Positions 19,108 to 29,674 of a stretch of 64,000 bases of DNA are shown in pieces; positions within the stretch are counted from its first letter, which is position 1; the number at the start of each line of letters is the position of its first letter. Made by a program: the position numbers and the translations under genes. The stretch lies in assembly GCA_944377745.1 (NCBI GenBank), contig CALWFV010000016.1:1-64000 (forward strand). Direction: 5' to 3'. The notes below the pieces were generated by a model. That model saw only the letters and a list, made by a program, of their open reading frames with translations. It did not search any database and was not told where the DNA came from. Origin of the DNA: an uncultured Mediterraneibacter sp. (GTDB taxonomy: Bacteria > Bacillota > Clostridia > Lachnospirales > Lachnospiraceae).

Positions 19108-20217
19108 TTATACAGCCGCATTAAAGTTGACAGGCAGGATCAAATAGATATAGCTCTGTGCCTCGTCCTTGATAAAACATGGAGCTTTTGCATTCATAAA
19201 ATACAGTTCCACCTCGTCGTCATCAATGACTCTCAGAGCGTCAATCAGGAATTTAGGGTTGAATCCGATCAGAAGATCTTTTCCCTCTTTTGTGCACAGG
19301 ATCACCTCATCCATGGATCCAAACTGGGATTTGATCTTCAGTTCCATGGACTCATCCCTGATATCTATGATGATCGGCTTCTTGTCCCCTTCCTTGATGA
19401 GCAGGGTAGCACGATCTATACAATCGAGAAGCTCCCTCTTGTTGATCCTTACCTTTGTCTCATAATCGCTTGAGAGCATCTGATCGATCCTGAAATATTC
19501 CCCTTCGATCAGGCGGGATACCACAACTGTCCGGTCAAATTCAAATACAATATGGTTTCTGGTAAATGAGATGTCTACTTCTGCCTCTGCCTCTCCGCCG
19601 ATGATCTTGCTGATCTCCTGAAGCGTCTTGCCTGGAACGATAACCTTCTTTGGCTGATAGGAATCCTTCAGCTCGATCTTTCGGATAGAGATTCGGTGTC
19701 CGTCAAGAGATACCACTTTCAGCACATTGTCCTCAATCTCAAAGAGCTCACCGGTCATCATCTTGTTCGTATCATTGTCAGCGATCGAGAAGATAGTCTG
19801 ACGGATAACCTCTTTCAGAGTAAATTCTGAGACCGTAATAAAATCATCCTTCTCAACTGCAGGAAGATAAGAGAAATCCTCTCCTGATTGTGCGGCAATA
19901 TTAAATTTTGCTTTCTCACAGGTAATCATTGCCTGATTATCTGAATCTGTATCAATTACAACATCACTGTCAGGAAGCTTCCTTACAATTTCTGAAAATA
20001 TTTTTGCATTGATGGCAATGATCCCCCTGTCCAGAATCTCTCCCTCAATGGTTGTCTCGATCCCTAGTTCCATATCATTGGCTGTCAGTTTGACTACATC
20101 CGTAGAAGCATCGATCAGGATACATTCAAGAATCGGCATCGTAGTCTTTGAAGGAACAGCTTTTGATACAATGCTGACTCCTTTTACAAGATTGGATTTT
20201 GTACAAACAATTTTCAT
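19108..20217 (-). CDS. dnaN: DNA polymerase III beta sliding clamp
   Basis: A 369-residue beta clamp. The three-domain fold is evident from full length and the conserved start MKIVCTKSNLVKGVSIVSKA and end YIYLILPVN. It forms the ring that holds polymerase on DNA. AAAGGAG precedes the ATG by about ten bases. It is separated from dnaA by 309 bases with DnaA-box-like sites and no gene. Confidence 0.98.
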   Translation of the reverse strand: MKIVCTKSNLVKGVSIVSKAVPSKTTMPILECILIDASTDVVKLTANDMELGIETTIEGEILDRGIIAINAKIFSEIVRKLPDSDVVIDTDSDNQAMITCEKAKFNIAAQSGEDFSYLPAVEKDDFITVSEFTLKEVIRQTIFSIADNDTNKMMTGELFEIEDNVLKVVSLDGHRISIRKIELKDSYQPKKVIVPGKTLQEISKIIGGEAEAEVDISFTRNHIVFEFDRTVVVSRLIEGEYFRIDQMLSSDYETKVRINKRELLDCIDRATLLIKEGDKKPIIIDIRDESMELKIKSQFGSMDEVILCTKEGKDLLIGFNPKFLIDALRVIDDDEVELYFMNAKAPCFIKDEAQSYIYLILPVNFNAAV

Positions 20218-20526
20218 TTGAAGATAACTCCTTTCGCCGTGTGTGAAAAAAATTTCAGCAGTGCTTTTTATAAATATATAAATAAAAAATTTCCGTAGCC
20301 TTCTTCTTAGGGGATGTGAATATGTTCATAAGTGGTTCAAAGCCTTGAAAAATAAGGGTTTGTCCGCTTTGATAAGTCTGTAGATTCTGATGGAATTTTA
20401 TGGGGAATGTGTGGGGATAATCCGGCAGGCTCTGAAGAGCTTTCCGGTTATCCTCATATTCTTTAACATAGATTCAACAGGTTTTCTACATAGTTATCTG
20501 CATTTATCAACAACATCCTAAAGGTT
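20218..20526. other. dnaA-dnaN gap, likely second half of a bipartite origin
   Basis: No gene is seen. One-mismatch DnaA boxes occur at 20448-20456 (TTATCCTCA) and 20504-20512 (TTATCAACA), with a related TGTGGGGATAA near 20410. An AT-rich block around 20262-20292 (ATATATAAATAAAAAAT) could open or serve the dnaN promoter. Confidence 0.5.
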
Positions 20527-21897
20527 TTACACAGGATTGATTTTTTTCTTTATGATGTTGACAGTGTTGTTGAGCGCTTCGTCTGTCTTAAGATCGTTCT
20601 CGATCTTCTTGACGCCGTGGCTGATGGATGCATGATCCTTTCCTCCAAGGAGGACTCCGATGGATTTCAGCGGTGTATCCGTCATATTCCGGCAGAGATA
20701 CATGACAATCTGCCGGGGAAGTACGATCTCCGCATTTCTCTTCTTTCCTTTGAGTTCTGCTACCGGAACATTAAAATGTTCAGAAACCACATCCATAATC
20801 AGCTCCGGTGTGATCACCCGGTTGTTGTCAGGTGAGATCATGTCCTTTAAAGCTTCCGCGGCAAGTGGAATATCAATAGGCTTGTTTTCCAGGTTGGAAA
20901 GAGCGATCAGTTTGTTTAAAGATCCCTCAAGCTCACGGATATTCGACTTGATATTGTTTGCGATATACTGCATGACATCGTCCGGAATGTGGTAGCGTTC
21001 AAGCCCGTCAAGTTCTTCTTTCTTGCGCAGGATTGCCATCCTTGTCTCGTAATCAGGAGCGGAGATGTCCGCAATCAGACCCCACTCAAAACGGGTGCGA
21101 AGCCTTGCTTCAAGAGTCTCGATATCTTTGGGAGGCTTATCACTTGAGATGATGATCTGTTTTCCTGATACATGAAGATGATTGAAAGTATGGAAGAACT
21201 CTTCCTGTGTACTTTCCTTTCCTATTATAAACTGGATATCGTCGATAAGAAGTACATCGTTGTTCCTGTACTTCTCACGAAAGGTGGTCATTGCCAGTTC
21301 ATTTCCGTTTTTACCTACTTTCAGAGCGTCGATCAGTTCATTGGTAAATGCTTCGCTGGTCACATAGAGAACCTTTTTAGCAGAATCATGCTCCAGAATA
21401 TAATGGGCAATGGAATGCATAAGGTGCGTTTTGCCAAGTCCAACACCTCCGTAGATGAAAAGAGGGTTGTAGATCTCACCCGGAGATTCAGCTACGGCCA
21501 GAGACGCCGCGTGGGCAAAATTGTTGTTGCTGCCGACCACAAATGTATCAAATGTATATTTGGGATTCAGGTTTGCTTTCTCGTAGATTGCTTTGACACG
21601 ATTATTTTTTACAGTATTCGCTTTCTTTTCCTGTATAACTGTCTGATTATCCGTTACGAACGCAACCTCATACTCGATCCCTGTTACCTCAGCGATGCAG
21701 ACTTTAAAAGGAAGAAGATACTTTTCTTCTATATGTTCAAGGCTGGCCCTGAGCTTTACAAGAATATACACAGTATTATCCCTGACTTCATAAACTGTCA
21801 GGGGTGCGATCCAGGTATTATAGGAAATATTGGATGAGCAGTATTCAAGCTTCATCTTATTAAGTATCTGATCCCAGTTCTGTTCTACAATGTTCAT
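20527..21897 (-). CDS. dnaA: Chromosomal replication initiator DnaA
   Basis: A 456-residue initiator. Domain I is at the N-terminus; the AAA+ domain has Walker A GGVGLGKTH (about 150-158) and Walker B DVLLIDDIQF; the C-terminal DNA-binding domain ends with the signature GGKDHASISHGV. It binds DnaA boxes in the gap just upstream and opens the origin. The start follows AGGAG nine bases away. A promoter is predicted at 21966-21994. Confidence 0.99.
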   Translation of the reverse strand: MNIVEQNWDQILNKMKLEYCSSNISYNTWIAPLTVYEVRDNTVYILVKLRASLEHIEEKYLLPFKVCIAEVTGIEYEVAFVTDNQTVIQEKKANTVKNNRVKAIYEKANLNPKYTFDTFVVGSNNNFAHAASLAVAESPGEIYNPLFIYGGVGLGKTHLMHSIAHYILEHDSAKKVLYVTSEAFTNELIDALKVGKNGNELAMTTFREKYRNNDVLLIDDIQFIIGKESTQEEFFHTFNHLHVSGKQIIISSDKPPKDIETLEARLRTRFEWGLIADISAPDYETRMAILRKKEELDGLERYHIPDDVMQYIANNIKSNIRELEGSLNKLIALSNLENKPIDIPLAAEALKDMISPDNNRVITPELIMDVVSEHFNVPVAELKGKKRNAEIVLPRQIVMYLCRNMTDTPLKSIGVLLGGKDHASISHGVKKIENDLKTDEALNNTVNIIKKKINPV

Positions 21898-21965
21898 CTA
21901 AAGTAACTCCTAATCAATCAATAGAATAGAGAGATAACTGCAAAAATGCAGACTCTCTCCATTAC

Positions 21966-21994
21966 ATTTTACATCAAAACAGGGTTATAAGCAA
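21966..21994 (-). promoter_or_regulatory. Probable dnaA promoter
   Basis: Minus-strand TTGCTT (21989-21994), a 17-base spacer and TAAAAT (21966-21971), about 70 bases before the dnaA start. Confidence 0.5.
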
Positions 21995-22240
21995 TGGAAA
22001 ATGCATGTGTATAACTTTATTAACACTTTTACGCCCTTGATTTTCGTGGATTATGGTTTAAAATTTATTTTATCTACATGATTTTTGACATTTATACATG
22101 AGTTATCCACAAGTTATCAACAAATGTGGATAACTTGTGGATAACTCGGAATAAAGTGCGGGGATAATCAAGCTGAACTCCGAATAATTAAGGATTTCTG
22201 CTTTTCTGAGTTATCAACAAAACGAAAGCCCTGATTTTGC

Positions 22241-22269
22241 TTGACTTATGGAGGTTTTTTAACTATAAT
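22241..22269 (+). promoter_or_regulatory. rpmH operon promoter
   Basis: TTGACT (22241-22246), a 17-base spacer and consensus TATAAT (22264-22269), about 100 bases before rpmH. It starts the rightward operon from oriC. Confidence 0.85.
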
Positions 22270-22369
22270 TAAGAGCAGTGTCTTTTTGAGAAAGATACTG
22301 AGAGAAATCTGATAATTATTGTGAATACTTTAATTATAAAGTATAGCAGTCAAAGGAGGTGTATGTAAG

Positions 22370-22504
22370 ATGAAGATGACATTTCAGCCGAAGAAAAGAT
22401 CCAGATCAAAGGTTCATGGATTCAGAGCAAGAATGAGCACACCAGGCGGAAGAAAAGTATTGGCTGCCAGAAGAGCAAAAGGAAGAAAACAGTTATCAGC
22501 TTAA
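22370..22504 (+). CDS. rpmH: 50S ribosomal protein L34
   Basis: A 44-residue, very basic ribosomal protein starting [19 protein letters not shown] and ending in GRKQLSA, the L34 signature with the [18 protein letters not shown] core. AAAGGAGG lies about ten bases before the ATG. It is the first gene right of oriC, as in most bacteria. A short GGCC stem with a T run follows and may reduce read-through to rnpA. Confidence 0.97.
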   Translation: MKMTFQPKKRSRSKVHGFRARMSTPGGRKVLAARRAKGRKQLSA

Positions 22505-22531
22505 GGCCGCATCTATGTGGCCTTTTCTTCT
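22505..22531 (+). terminator. Weak terminator or attenuator after rpmH
   Basis: GGCCGCA and TGTGGCC form a short stem followed by TTTTCTTCT. It lies between rpmH and rnpA, which need very different product levels. Confidence 0.5.
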
Positions 22532-22562
22532 ATGAATAATTGTAGATAAACTGAGGTTATTG

Positions 22563-22922
22563 ATGGAATTTTCAGAATCTTTAAAAAAAAATAAAGATTT
22601 TCAGATTGTTTACAGAAAAGGAAAATCATACGCGAACAGTATTCTGGTCATGTATGTGTATCCCAACGGACTTGAGAAAAACAGAATTGGGATATCAGTG
22701 AGTAAAAAAGTTGGAAACAGTGTGGTAAGGCATCGTCTTACCAGGTTGATAAGGGAAAGTTACAGACTGTCAGAAGATAAATTCCGATGTGGATTAGATA
22801 TAGTCATAATAGCCAGAAACAGCGCGCGGGGCAGTGATTACAGAAATATTAACAGCGCGCTGGTCCATCTCGGAAAACTTCATAAGATCGTGTCTGAAAA
22901 AACAGATACAGACACGAAATAG
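22563..22922 (+). CDS. rnpA: Ribonuclease P protein component
   Basis: A 119-residue basic protein that assists the RNase P RNA in maturing tRNA 5' ends. The RNR motif region is visible as [17 protein letters not shown]. The start at 22563 (MEFSESLKK) has GAGG six bases upstream; a TTG directly before it is not needed. It follows rpmH in the standard order. Confidence 0.96.
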   Translation: MEFSESLKKNKDFQIVYRKGKSYANSILVMYVYPNGLEKNRIGISVSKKVGNSVVRHRLTRLIRESYRLSEDKFRCGLDIVIIARNSARGSDYRNINSALVHLGKLHKIVSEKTDTDTK

Positions 22923-22948
22923 ATAGAAATGAAAAGGAAGCGGTTCAG

Positions 22949-23161
22949 ATGAAGAGGATTATGATCAGTATGATCCGATTCTACAGAAAGTATTTGTCCG
23001 GAATGAAAGGTTACAGTACATGTAAGTATTATCCCACATGTTCACAGTATGGGCTTGAGGCGATAGAAAAGTATGGTGCCTTAAAAGGAGGCGCTCTCAC
23101 CCTGTGGCGAATACTGCGCTGCAATCCATTTTCAAAAGGTGGATATGATCCGGTACCTTAA
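22949..23161 (+). CDS. yidD: Membrane protein insertion efficiency factor YidD
   Basis: A 70-residue protein with the conserved YidD core [21 protein letters not shown] and the [14 protein letters not shown] ending. It is thought to sit at the membrane surface and aid YidC-dependent insertion. It is 26 bases after rnpA and 12 before yidC. Confidence 0.96.
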   Translation: MKRIMISMIRFYRKYLSGMKGYSTCKYYPTCSQYGLEAIEKYGALKGGALTLWRILRCNPFSKGGYDPVP

Positions 23162-23173
23162 GGAGGATGAGTA

Positions 23174-24526
23174 ATGGAAGTGTACGGACTTTTAGCTTCA
23201 GGCTATGGAAACTGGCCGATTATAAGACAGATCGCCTGGATTCTCGGTCAGGTGATGAACGGGATCTATAATGTACTGAGTGCCATAGGAATAGAGAACA
23301 TTGGAATCTGTATCATTATATTTACGATCATTGTTTATACATTTATGATCCCGCTGACGATTAAACAGCAGAAATTTTCTAAAATGTCGGCTGTCATGCA
23401 GCCTGAAATCCAGAAGATCCAGAAGAAATATGAAGGAAAGAAAGATCAGGCTTCGATGATGAAGCAGCAGGAGGAAATCCAGCTCGTATATGAGAAATAC
23501 GGGACAAGCATGTCGGGAGGATGTCTTCCGCTGCTGATTCAGATGCCGGTTCTCTTTGCACTGTATCCTGTGATCCAGAATATACCGACTTATGTGCGAG
23601 GAGTGCGGGAAGTCTATATGCCGGTGGTCGAGAAGATCATGGCGACGAACGGTTTCCAGAGTATTATGGAGAAGATCGGGGAAGCAAGCCCGGTGCTGAT
23701 GAGCCCCAGTGCATATGACTATTCACAGGCGGATACACTGGTAAATGTACTTTACAAGTTCCAGGACGCGACATGGGGACAGCTTCTCGAGCAGATGCCG
23801 GGGATTACGGATATCGCTCACAGTACAATGGAGCAGGTAACTCATCTGAACAGTTTCCTGGGAATAAATATCGGTGAACAGCCTCTTACAATGCTGACGC
23901 AGGCTTTCCACGACTTTTCTATTTCCGGAATGATTCTGGCGATCATTATCCCGGTAATGGCCGGTCTCACACAGTTTATCAGTGTGAAGCTTCAGCCGCA
24001 GCCTGCATCATCAGGTGGAAATGACAAAGACAATCCGATGATGAATTCAATGAAGACAATGACATATACGATGCCTCTGATCTCAGTTGTATTCGGCTTC
24101 ACTCTTCCGGCAGGTCTTGGTCTTTACTGGGCTGCCAGCGCACTGGTAAGATGTGTACAGCAGCTTGCGATAAACAAATATCTCAGCAAGAAATCCGTTG
24201 AGGAGATCATTGCGGAGAATCAGAAGAAAGCTGCAAAGAAGCGTGAGAAAAAGGGGACGTCCGCGAAAGAGATCAACAGGATGGCGACCACGAGCACAAG
24301 AAATGTGGGGGCTTCTTCGGCGAAGAAATCAGACATTACTGATTCGGAGAGAGAAGCAAAGATCGAAAGAGCACGTCAGATGGGACAGAATGCAAAACCA
24401 GGAAGCCTTACCTCGAAGGCAAATCTGGTAAGCAGATATAACAGCGGCCAGACAACTCAGCTTCCGGTAGAGGAAGATGATGAGAAGGGATCCGCGAAGA
24501 AGAAAAACAGCAGAAAGAAAAAATAG
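23174..24526 (+). CDS. yidC: Membrane protein insertase YidC
   Basis: A 450-residue insertase of the Oxa1/Alb3 family. Conserved parts include NIGICIIIFTIIVYTFMIPL (first core helix), the hairpin with KYEGKKDQASMMKQQEEI, and MSGGCLPLLIQMPVLFALY. The usual lipoprotein Cys of Bacillus SpoIIIJ is not present. A loop of about 110 residues separates core helices 2 and 3, longer than in Bacillus, as seen in clostridial members. The C-terminal tail of about 100 residues is very basic and ends in a Lys/Arg run, suited to contact the ribosome. AAGGAGG precedes the ATG. Confidence 0.95.
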   Translation: MEVYGLLASGYGNWPIIRQIAWILGQVMNGIYNVLSAIGIENIGICIIIFTIIVYTFMIPLTIKQQKFSKMSAVMQPEIQKIQKKYEGKKDQASMMKQQEEIQLVYEKYGTSMSGGCLPLLIQMPVLFALYPVIQNIPTYVRGVREVYMPVVEKIMATNGFQSIMEKIGEASPVLMSPSAYDYSQADTLVNVLYKFQDATWGQLLEQMPGITDIAHSTMEQVTHLNSFLGINIGEQPLTMLTQAFHDFSISGMILAIIIPVMAGLTQFISVKLQPQPASSGGNDKDNPMMNSMKTMTYTMPLISVVFGFTLPAGLGLYWAASALVRCVQQLAINKYLSKKSVEEIIAENQKKAAKKREKKGTSAKEINRMATTSTRNVGASSAKKSDITDSEREAKIERARQMGQNAKPGSLTSKANLVSRYNSGQTTQLPVEEDDEKGSAKKKNSRKKK

Positions 24527-24585
24527 TTGTCGTCCGATCACGGATGTACTGACAGCATCCGCGCATGAGAAAGGAAGGAATCGAG

Positions 24586-25419
24586 ATGAACGGTAGTATC
24601 AGGGTATCAGCAAAAACAGTTGACGACGCAATCACGGAAGCATTGATCCAGCTCGGTGTCACAAGTGACAGACTGGAATATGAAGTGATCGAAAAGGGAA
24701 GCCCGGGATTTCTGGGTATAGGTATGAAGCAGGCTGTGATCGAGGCGAGAAGAAAGCCTGAACCTGAACCGGAGCCCGAAACGGAGGAGATTTCTGCAAT
24801 ACCGGAAAAACCGGAGACAAAAGAGACTAAGAAAGGGGCTCCTGTTACAAGAAAAAAAGACAGATCCGAAAATAAACCGAAAAAAGAAAAAGAAGTCAGA
24901 GATATAAAGGAAGAGACAAAGCCGGTGGAACTGAAGAAAGAGGAGACGGTGCTCGCTGAGGTTCAGGATGTGACGATACAGGCTGTTGAGGAATTTCTTA
25001 AAAATACGCTTAACGCCATGAACATGGAAGTGAAGATCAAGTCGGAAATCGACAGTGACGGTGCTCTGAGTATCAGTATGACAGGCGAACATATGGGAAT
25101 CCTTATCGGAAAGAGGGGACAGACCCTGGATGCTCTGCAGTATCTTGCAAACAGAGTTGCAAACAAGCATCAGGAAGGATATGTAAGAGTCAAGCTTGAT
25201 ACAGAGAATTACCGTGCAAGGAGAGAAGAGACTCTGAGACATCTTGCAAAAAATATCGCACACAAGGTCAAGAGAACAAGAAGACCGGTTGCTCTTGAGC
25301 CGATGAATCCGTACGAGAGAAGGATCATCCATTCCTCACTTCAGTCTGATCCTTATGTAACGACTCACAGCGAGGGCGAAGAGCCTTACAGAAAAGTTGT
25401 TGTTACACTGAAGAAATAA
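24586..25419 (+). CDS. jag: Jag/KhpB RNA-binding protein
   Basis: A 277-residue protein with an N-terminal Jag domain (IRVSAKTVDDAITEALIQLG to GFLGIGMKQA), a charged Glu/Lys/Pro linker (about residues 60-125), a KH domain with GILIGKRGQTLDALQYL, and a C-terminal R3H domain. KhpB proteins bind RNA with KhpA and affect cell elongation. The start at 24586 has GGAAGG eight bases upstream; the frame extends to 24565. It follows yidC in the common yidC-jag-mnmE order. Confidence 0.94.
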   Translation: MNGSIRVSAKTVDDAITEALIQLGVTSDRLEYEVIEKGSPGFLGIGMKQAVIEARRKPEPEPEPETEEISAIPEKPETKETKKGAPVTRKKDRSENKPKKEKEVRDIKEETKPVELKKEETVLAEVQDVTIQAVEEFLKNTLNAMNMEVKIKSEIDSDGALSISMTGEHMGILIGKRGQTLDALQYLANRVANKHQEGYVRVKLDTENYRARREETLRHLAKNIAHKVKRTRRPVALEPMNPYERRIIHSSLQSDPYVTTHSEGEEPYRKVVVTLKK

Positions 25420-25445
25420 GACATAAAGCGGATTGATTTTGAAGC

Positions 25446-25501
25446 GAAAGGACGTTTGCGCTTCACGGATACTTTCGTGAAGATGTGAAACGTCCTTTTT
25501 C
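25446..25501 (+). terminator. Terminator after jag
   Basis: AAAGGACGTTT pairs with AAACGTCCTTT around an inner stem CTTCACG/CGTGAAG and is followed by TTTTT. It separates jag from mnmE. Confidence 0.8.
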
Positions 25502-25524
25502 AGATATCGAAAGGTTATGTTAAT

Positions 25525-26928
25525 ATGAAAAAAGATACGATCGCGGCAATATCCACAGGTATGACAAATTCCGGGATAGGGATAGTCAGGATAAGCGGAA
25601 GCGAAGCGCTGGAGACTGCCGACAGAGTATATAAAGGAAAGATAAAGATAAGCGAAGCGCCAAGCCATACGATACATTACGGGCACATCTCGGACGGGGA
25701 TGAGATCATCGACGAGGTGCTTGTCACAGTGATGAGGGCGCCGCGGACATTTACAGGCGAGGACACTGTTGAGATCAACTGCCACGGCGGAACATTTGTC
25801 GTGAGAAGGGTACTTGAAACGGTCCTGAAAAACGGCGTAAGGCCTGCCGAACCGGGGGAATTCACAAAGAGAGCTTTCCTCAACGGGAAGATGGATCTGT
25901 CGCAGTCTGAGGCTGTGATGGACCTGATCAGTTCTCAGAATGAATACGCGCTTCAGAGTTCTGTGCATCAGTTAAAGGGAAGCCTGAAAAATAAGATAAC
26001 AGCTATAAGGGAGAGAATCATCTATCACACTGCGTTTATAGAGTCCGCCCTCGACGACCCGGAGCATATCAGCCTGGACGGATACGGGGACACTCTGAGA
26101 GAAGAGGCGGAGGAGATGATCGCGGAAGTGGAGAAACTGATCAGATCCGCGGACACGGGAAGGATCATGAAGGAAGGCATCCAGACGGTCATTGTCGGCA
26201 AACCGAATGCCGGGAAATCTTCTCTTCTCAATGTCCTTACCGGATATGACAGGGCGATCGTGACGGATATCGAAGGGACTACGAGAGATGTTCTTGAGGA
26301 GGAAATACGCCTTCAGGGGCTTCTGCTCAACGTGGTTGATACAGCCGGGATCCGCAGCACGGAGGACGTCATTGAGAAGATGGGAGTTGACCGGGCGAAA
26401 GAATACGCAAAGAATGCGGATCTTGTTATCTACGTAGTGGACTCTTCGAGAGAACTGGATGAAAATGATGAGAAGATCATGGAGATGATCTGTGATAAAA
26501 AGGCTGTCATACTCCTGAACAAGTCGGATCTGGATACAGTAGTGGCGGAAGAAATGGTGATGCAGAAGATGAGAGAAGTCTGCGAAAAAACCGGAAAAAC
26601 ATGCGGCAATATCCCTATGATCATCATTTCTGCCAGAGATGAGAGGGGGATTGAAGAATTTGAGGAGACAGTTAAGAACATGTTCCTCAGCGGCGACGTC
26701 TCATTTAATGATGAGATCTATATCACAAACGCAAGGCAGAAGAGCGCGCTTCAGGATGCTGAGGAAAGTCTGAGAAAAGTTGTGGAGAGTATCGACGCAG
26801 GAATGCCGGAAGATTTCTACTCGATAGATCTGATGGACGCGTATGAGTCACTTGGAAATATAACCGGAGAATCAATGGGAGAAGATTTGATCAATGAAAT
26901 ATTCAGCAAATTCTGTATGGGAAAATAA
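25525..26928 (+). CDS. mnmE: tRNA modification GTPase MnmE
   Basis: A 467-residue GTPase that with MnmG makes the cmnm5U34 wobble modification. The N-terminal folate-binding domain, the G1 motif [14 protein letters not shown]3 DTAGI, G4 NKSD and the C-terminal catalytic Cys in FCMGK (usually C-x-GK) are all present. Its end overlaps the mnmG start by 35 bases, favouring coupled synthesis of the two partners. Confidence 0.97.
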   Translation: MKKDTIAAISTGMTNSGIGIVRISGSEALETADRVYKGKIKISEAPSHTIHYGHISDGDEIIDEVLVTVMRAPRTFTGEDTVEINCHGGTFVVRRVLETVLKNGVRPAEPGEFTKRAFLNGKMDLSQSEAVMDLISSQNEYALQSSVHQLKGSLKNKITAIRERIIYHTAFIESALDDPEHISLDGYGDTLREEAEEMIAEVEKLIRSADTGRIMKEGIQTVIVGKPNAGKSSLLNVLTGYDRAIVTDIEGTTRDVLEEEIRLQGLLLNVVDTAGIRSTEDVIEKMGVDRAKEYAKNADLVIYVVDSSRELDENDEKIMEMICDKKAVILLNKSDLDTVVAEEMVMQKMREVCEKTGKTCGNIPMIIISARDERGIEEFEETVKNMFLSGDVSFNDEIYITNARQKSALQDAEESLRKVVESIDAGMPEDFYSIDLMDAYESLGNITGESMGEDLINEIFSKFCMGK

Positions 26929-28780
26929 AGATGAATATGATATCGCCGTGGTAGGCGCGGGACATGCCGGATGTGAGGCGGCTCTTGCGGCGGCGAGGCT
27001 GGGATTTCGCACAGTGGTCTTTACAGTCAGTGTGGACAGTATTGCCCTGATGCCATGCAATCCGAATATCGGCGGAAGTTCAAAAGGACATCTTGTAAGA
27101 GAGGTGGACGCTCTCGGCGGAGAGATGGGGAAAGTCATCGACCGGACTTTTATCCAGTCAAAGATGCTGAACAGTTCAAAGGGACCAGCAGTTCATTCCC
27201 TTCGGGCACAGGCGGATAAGGCGGACTACAGCAGGGCTATGAGACAGGTCCTTGAGGATCAGGAAAATCTTGATATCCGTCAGATGGAAGTCACGGATAT
27301 CCTCGCGGAGAATGGAAAAGTTACCGGGGTGAGGACGTATTCCGGAGCAGAATACCGGTGCAGGGCAGTGATCCTCTGTACAGGGACTTATCTGAAGGCG
27401 AGATGTATCTACGGAGACGTGAGCACATATACCGGACCGAATGGTCTGCAGAGCGCGAATTATCTGACAGACAGCCTGAAGTCACTGGGAATAAAAATGT
27501 ACCGTTTTAAAACAGGGACGCCGGCAAGGATTGACAGAAATTCCATCGATTTCAGTAAGATGGAGGAGCAGAAAGGGGACGAGAGAGTAGTTCCCTTCTC
27601 ATTTACAACGGATCCGGAATCAGTACAGATCGACCAGGTTTCCTGCTGGCTTACTTATACAAACGAAAATACACATGAGATCATCAGGAAAAATCTTGAC
27701 CGCTCGCCGTTGTTTTCCGGCGCGATCGAGGGAACCGGACCGAGATACTGTCCTTCGATCGAGGATAAGGTGGTAAAGTTTCCGGATAAAGACAGACATC
27801 AGGTGTTTATCGAGCCGGAGGGACTGCACACGACGGAAATGTATGTGGGTGGAATGTCAAGTTCCCTTCCTGAGGATGTACAGTATACAATGTACAGAAG
27901 CGTTCCGGGGCTGGAACATGCGAAGATCGTGAGAAATGCATATGCGATCGAGTATGACTGCATTGACGCGCGTCAGCTGAAAAATACACTGGAATTTAAG
28001 AATGCGGAGGGGCTCTTCAGCGGAGGCCAGTTCAACGGAAGCTCCGGATATGAGGAAGCGGCGGCACAGGGACTGATGGCAGGGATTAACGCTGCAAGAA
28101 AACTTCAGGGAAAAGAGGGAATCGTCCTGGATCGCTCTCAGGGATATATTGGGGTCCTGATCGATGATCTTGTGACAAAGGAGAGCCATGAGCCTTACCG
28201 TATGATGACTTCCAGGGCAGAATACCGTCTTCTTCTGCGCCAGGATAACGCAGATCTCCGGCTGACAAAGATCGGTCATGAGGTGGGACTGATCGATGAG
28301 GAGAGATATCAGAGACTTCTTGAAAAGGAAAAGATGATAGAAGAGGAGATAAAGAGAGTGTCTCATACGAATATAGGTACGTCAGATCAGGTTCAGGAGC
28401 TTCTGAAGACATTCGGGAGCACGCCTCTGACCTCGGGGACGACATTTGCGGAGCTGATCAGAAGACCCGAGTTATCTTACGATAAACTGGAGCCGATCGA
28501 CAAAGACAGACCTGATATCCCATTAGATGTGAAAGAACAAGTCAATATTAATATTAAATACGAGGGATATATTAAACGTCAGATGCGTCAGGTGGAGCAG
28601 TTTAAAAAGCTGGAAAACAAGAAAATACCGGACGATATCAATTACGATGAGATACAGAGCCTGAGGATAGAGGCGAAACAGAAACTGAATCAGATCCGTC
28701 CTGCATCGATCGGACAGGCGTCCAGGATCTCTGGAGTCTCACCGGCAGATGTATCGGTACTTCTTGTTTATCTGAGTTAA
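26894..28780 (+). CDS. mnmG: tRNA uridine-5-carboxymethylaminomethyl synthesis enzyme MnmG
   Basis: A 628-residue FAD enzyme, partner of MnmE. The dinucleotide-binding motif [19 protein letters not shown] follows the start closely. Conserved [24 protein letters not shown] and the C-terminal [11 protein letters not shown] are present. The chosen ATG lies inside the mnmE 3' end and leaves 17 residues before the FAD motif, a normal distance. Confidence 0.97.
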   Translation: MKYSANSVWENKDEYDIAVVGAGHAGCEAALAAARLGFRTVVFTVSVDSIALMPCNPNIGGSSKGHLVREVDALGGEMGKVIDRTFIQSKMLNSSKGPAVHSLRAQADKADYSRAMRQVLEDQENLDIRQMEVTDILAENGKVTGVRTYSGAEYRCRAVILCTGTYLKARCIYGDVSTYTGPNGLQSANYLTDSLKSLGIKMYRFKTGTPARIDRNSIDFSKMEEQKGDERVVPFSFTTDPESVQIDQVSCWLTYTNENTHEIIRKNLDRSPLFSGAIEGTGPRYCPSIEDKVVKFPDKDRHQVFIEPEGLHTTEMYVGGMSSSLPEDVQYTMYRSVPGLEHAKIVRNAYAIEYDCIDARQLKNTLEFKNAEGLFSGGQFNGSSGYEEAAAQGLMAGINAARKLQGKEGIVLDRSQGYIGVLIDDLVTKESHEPYRMMTSRAEYRLLLRQDNADLRLTKIGHEVGLIDEERYQRLLEKEKMIEEEIKRVSHTNIGTSDQVQELLKTFGSTPLTSGTTFAELIRRPELSYDKLEPIDKDRPDIPLDVKEQVNINIKYEGYIKRQMRQVEQFKKLENKKIPDDINYDEIQSLRIEAKQKLNQIRPASIGQASRISGVSPADVSVLLVYLS

Positions 28781-28841
28781 AGATTTATTAATTGTCCTGA
28801 TATTACAAAAGCCTATATATGAATAAATAGAGGTAACAGTT

Positions 28842-29561
28842 ATGAATGATAAATTTGAAAATGGTTTGAATGAACTGGGAATAGCATTAAGCTTAAAACA
28901 GAGAGAACAGTTTGACCAGTATTATAATCTTCTTGTTGAGTGGAATAAGGTAATGAATCTTACAGGGATTACGGATTATGATGAAGTGAATCTGAAGCAC
29001 TTTATTGACAGTCTCAGTATTGTAAGAATTATTGATATGGATTCTGTAAGAAAAGTGATTGATGTGGGAACCGGTGCTGGTTTTCCTGGAATACCACTTA
29101 AGATTGCTTTTCCGGATATGGAAATTGTTCTTCTGGATTCTTTGAATAAAAGAGTAAAGTTTTTAAATGAAGTGATCAGTAAATTGGGATTGAAAAAGAT
29201 ATGTGCTGTTCATGGAAGAGCAGAGGATATTGCAAGAGATAAGTCTTACAGAGAGCAATTTGATCTTTGTGTTTCCAGAGCAGTGGCAAACTTATCCACA
29301 TTATGTGAATATTCTTTGCCATTTTTGTGGATAAGTGGTTCTTTTGTCTCATATAAAGGGGAATGTTCTGAAAATGAGATAAAACAGGCTGAGAAAGCAA
29401 TCAATGTACTCGGCGGTGAAATTTCTGACATAAACAGATTTAAACTCCCTGGTTCTGAGATTGGACGATCCTTGATAAAAATAGAAAAGATAAAAAAGAC
29501 TCCTGGAAAATATCCGCGAAAAGCCGGACTTCCATCAAAGTCTCCTCTTTTTACAGAATAG
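28842..29561 (+). CDS. rsmG: 16S rRNA m7G527 methyltransferase RsmG
   Basis: A 239-residue SAM-dependent methyltransferase that modifies G527 of 16S rRNA. The SAM motif VIDVGTGAGFPGIPLKI and the following MEIVLLDSLNKRVKFL are clear. The gene is visibly AT-richer than mnmG just upstream, beginning an AT-rich stretch that runs to about 33.3 kb. GAGG lies nine bases before the ATG. Confidence 0.96.
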   Translation: MNDKFENGLNELGIALSLKQREQFDQYYNLLVEWNKVMNLTGITDYDEVNLKHFIDSLSIVRIIDMDSVRKVIDVGTGAGFPGIPLKIAFPDMEIVLLDSLNKRVKFLNEVISKLGLKKICAVHGRAEDIARDKSYREQFDLCVSRAVANLSTLCEYSLPFLWISGSFVSYKGECSENEIKQAEKAINVLGGEISDINRFKLPGSEIGRSLIKIEKIKKTPGKYPRKAGLPSKSPLFTE

Positions 29562-29578
29562 AGTTATATATAATATTA

Positions 29579-29643
29579 AGAAAAGAACCGAAATTTTAGA
29601 CTGCTTTTTTTGGTAATGCATCCGAAAAAATTTCGGTTCTTTA
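29579..29643. terminator. Bidirectional terminator between rsmG and hydrolase gene
   Basis: AAAGAACCGAAATTTT and AAAATTTCGGTTCTTT form a 16-bp perfect stem, with T-rich sequence on both sides, between two convergent genes. Confidence 0.85.
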
Positions 29644-29674
29644 TTATAGATATTCTGGTCTGACTGTCTGAAAT

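Larger units (their letters stand above)
21898..22369. other. oriC: DnaA-box cluster between dnaA and rpmH
   Basis: Perfect DnaA boxes are at 22103-22111 (TTATCCACA), 22125-22133 and 22136-22144 (both TGTGGATAA on the plus strand). One-mismatch TTATCAACA boxes are at 22114-22122 and 22211-22219. They lie beside AT-rich sequence (about 22010-22095). Gene order, strand switch and box density all place the replication origin here. The dnaA and rpmH promoters lie at its two ends. Confidence 0.93.

Noticed and set aside
24607..25332. Minus-strand frame of 241 codons
   Set aside because: Antisense to jag, with low-complexity Phe/Arg runs produced by the Glu/Lys linker codons.
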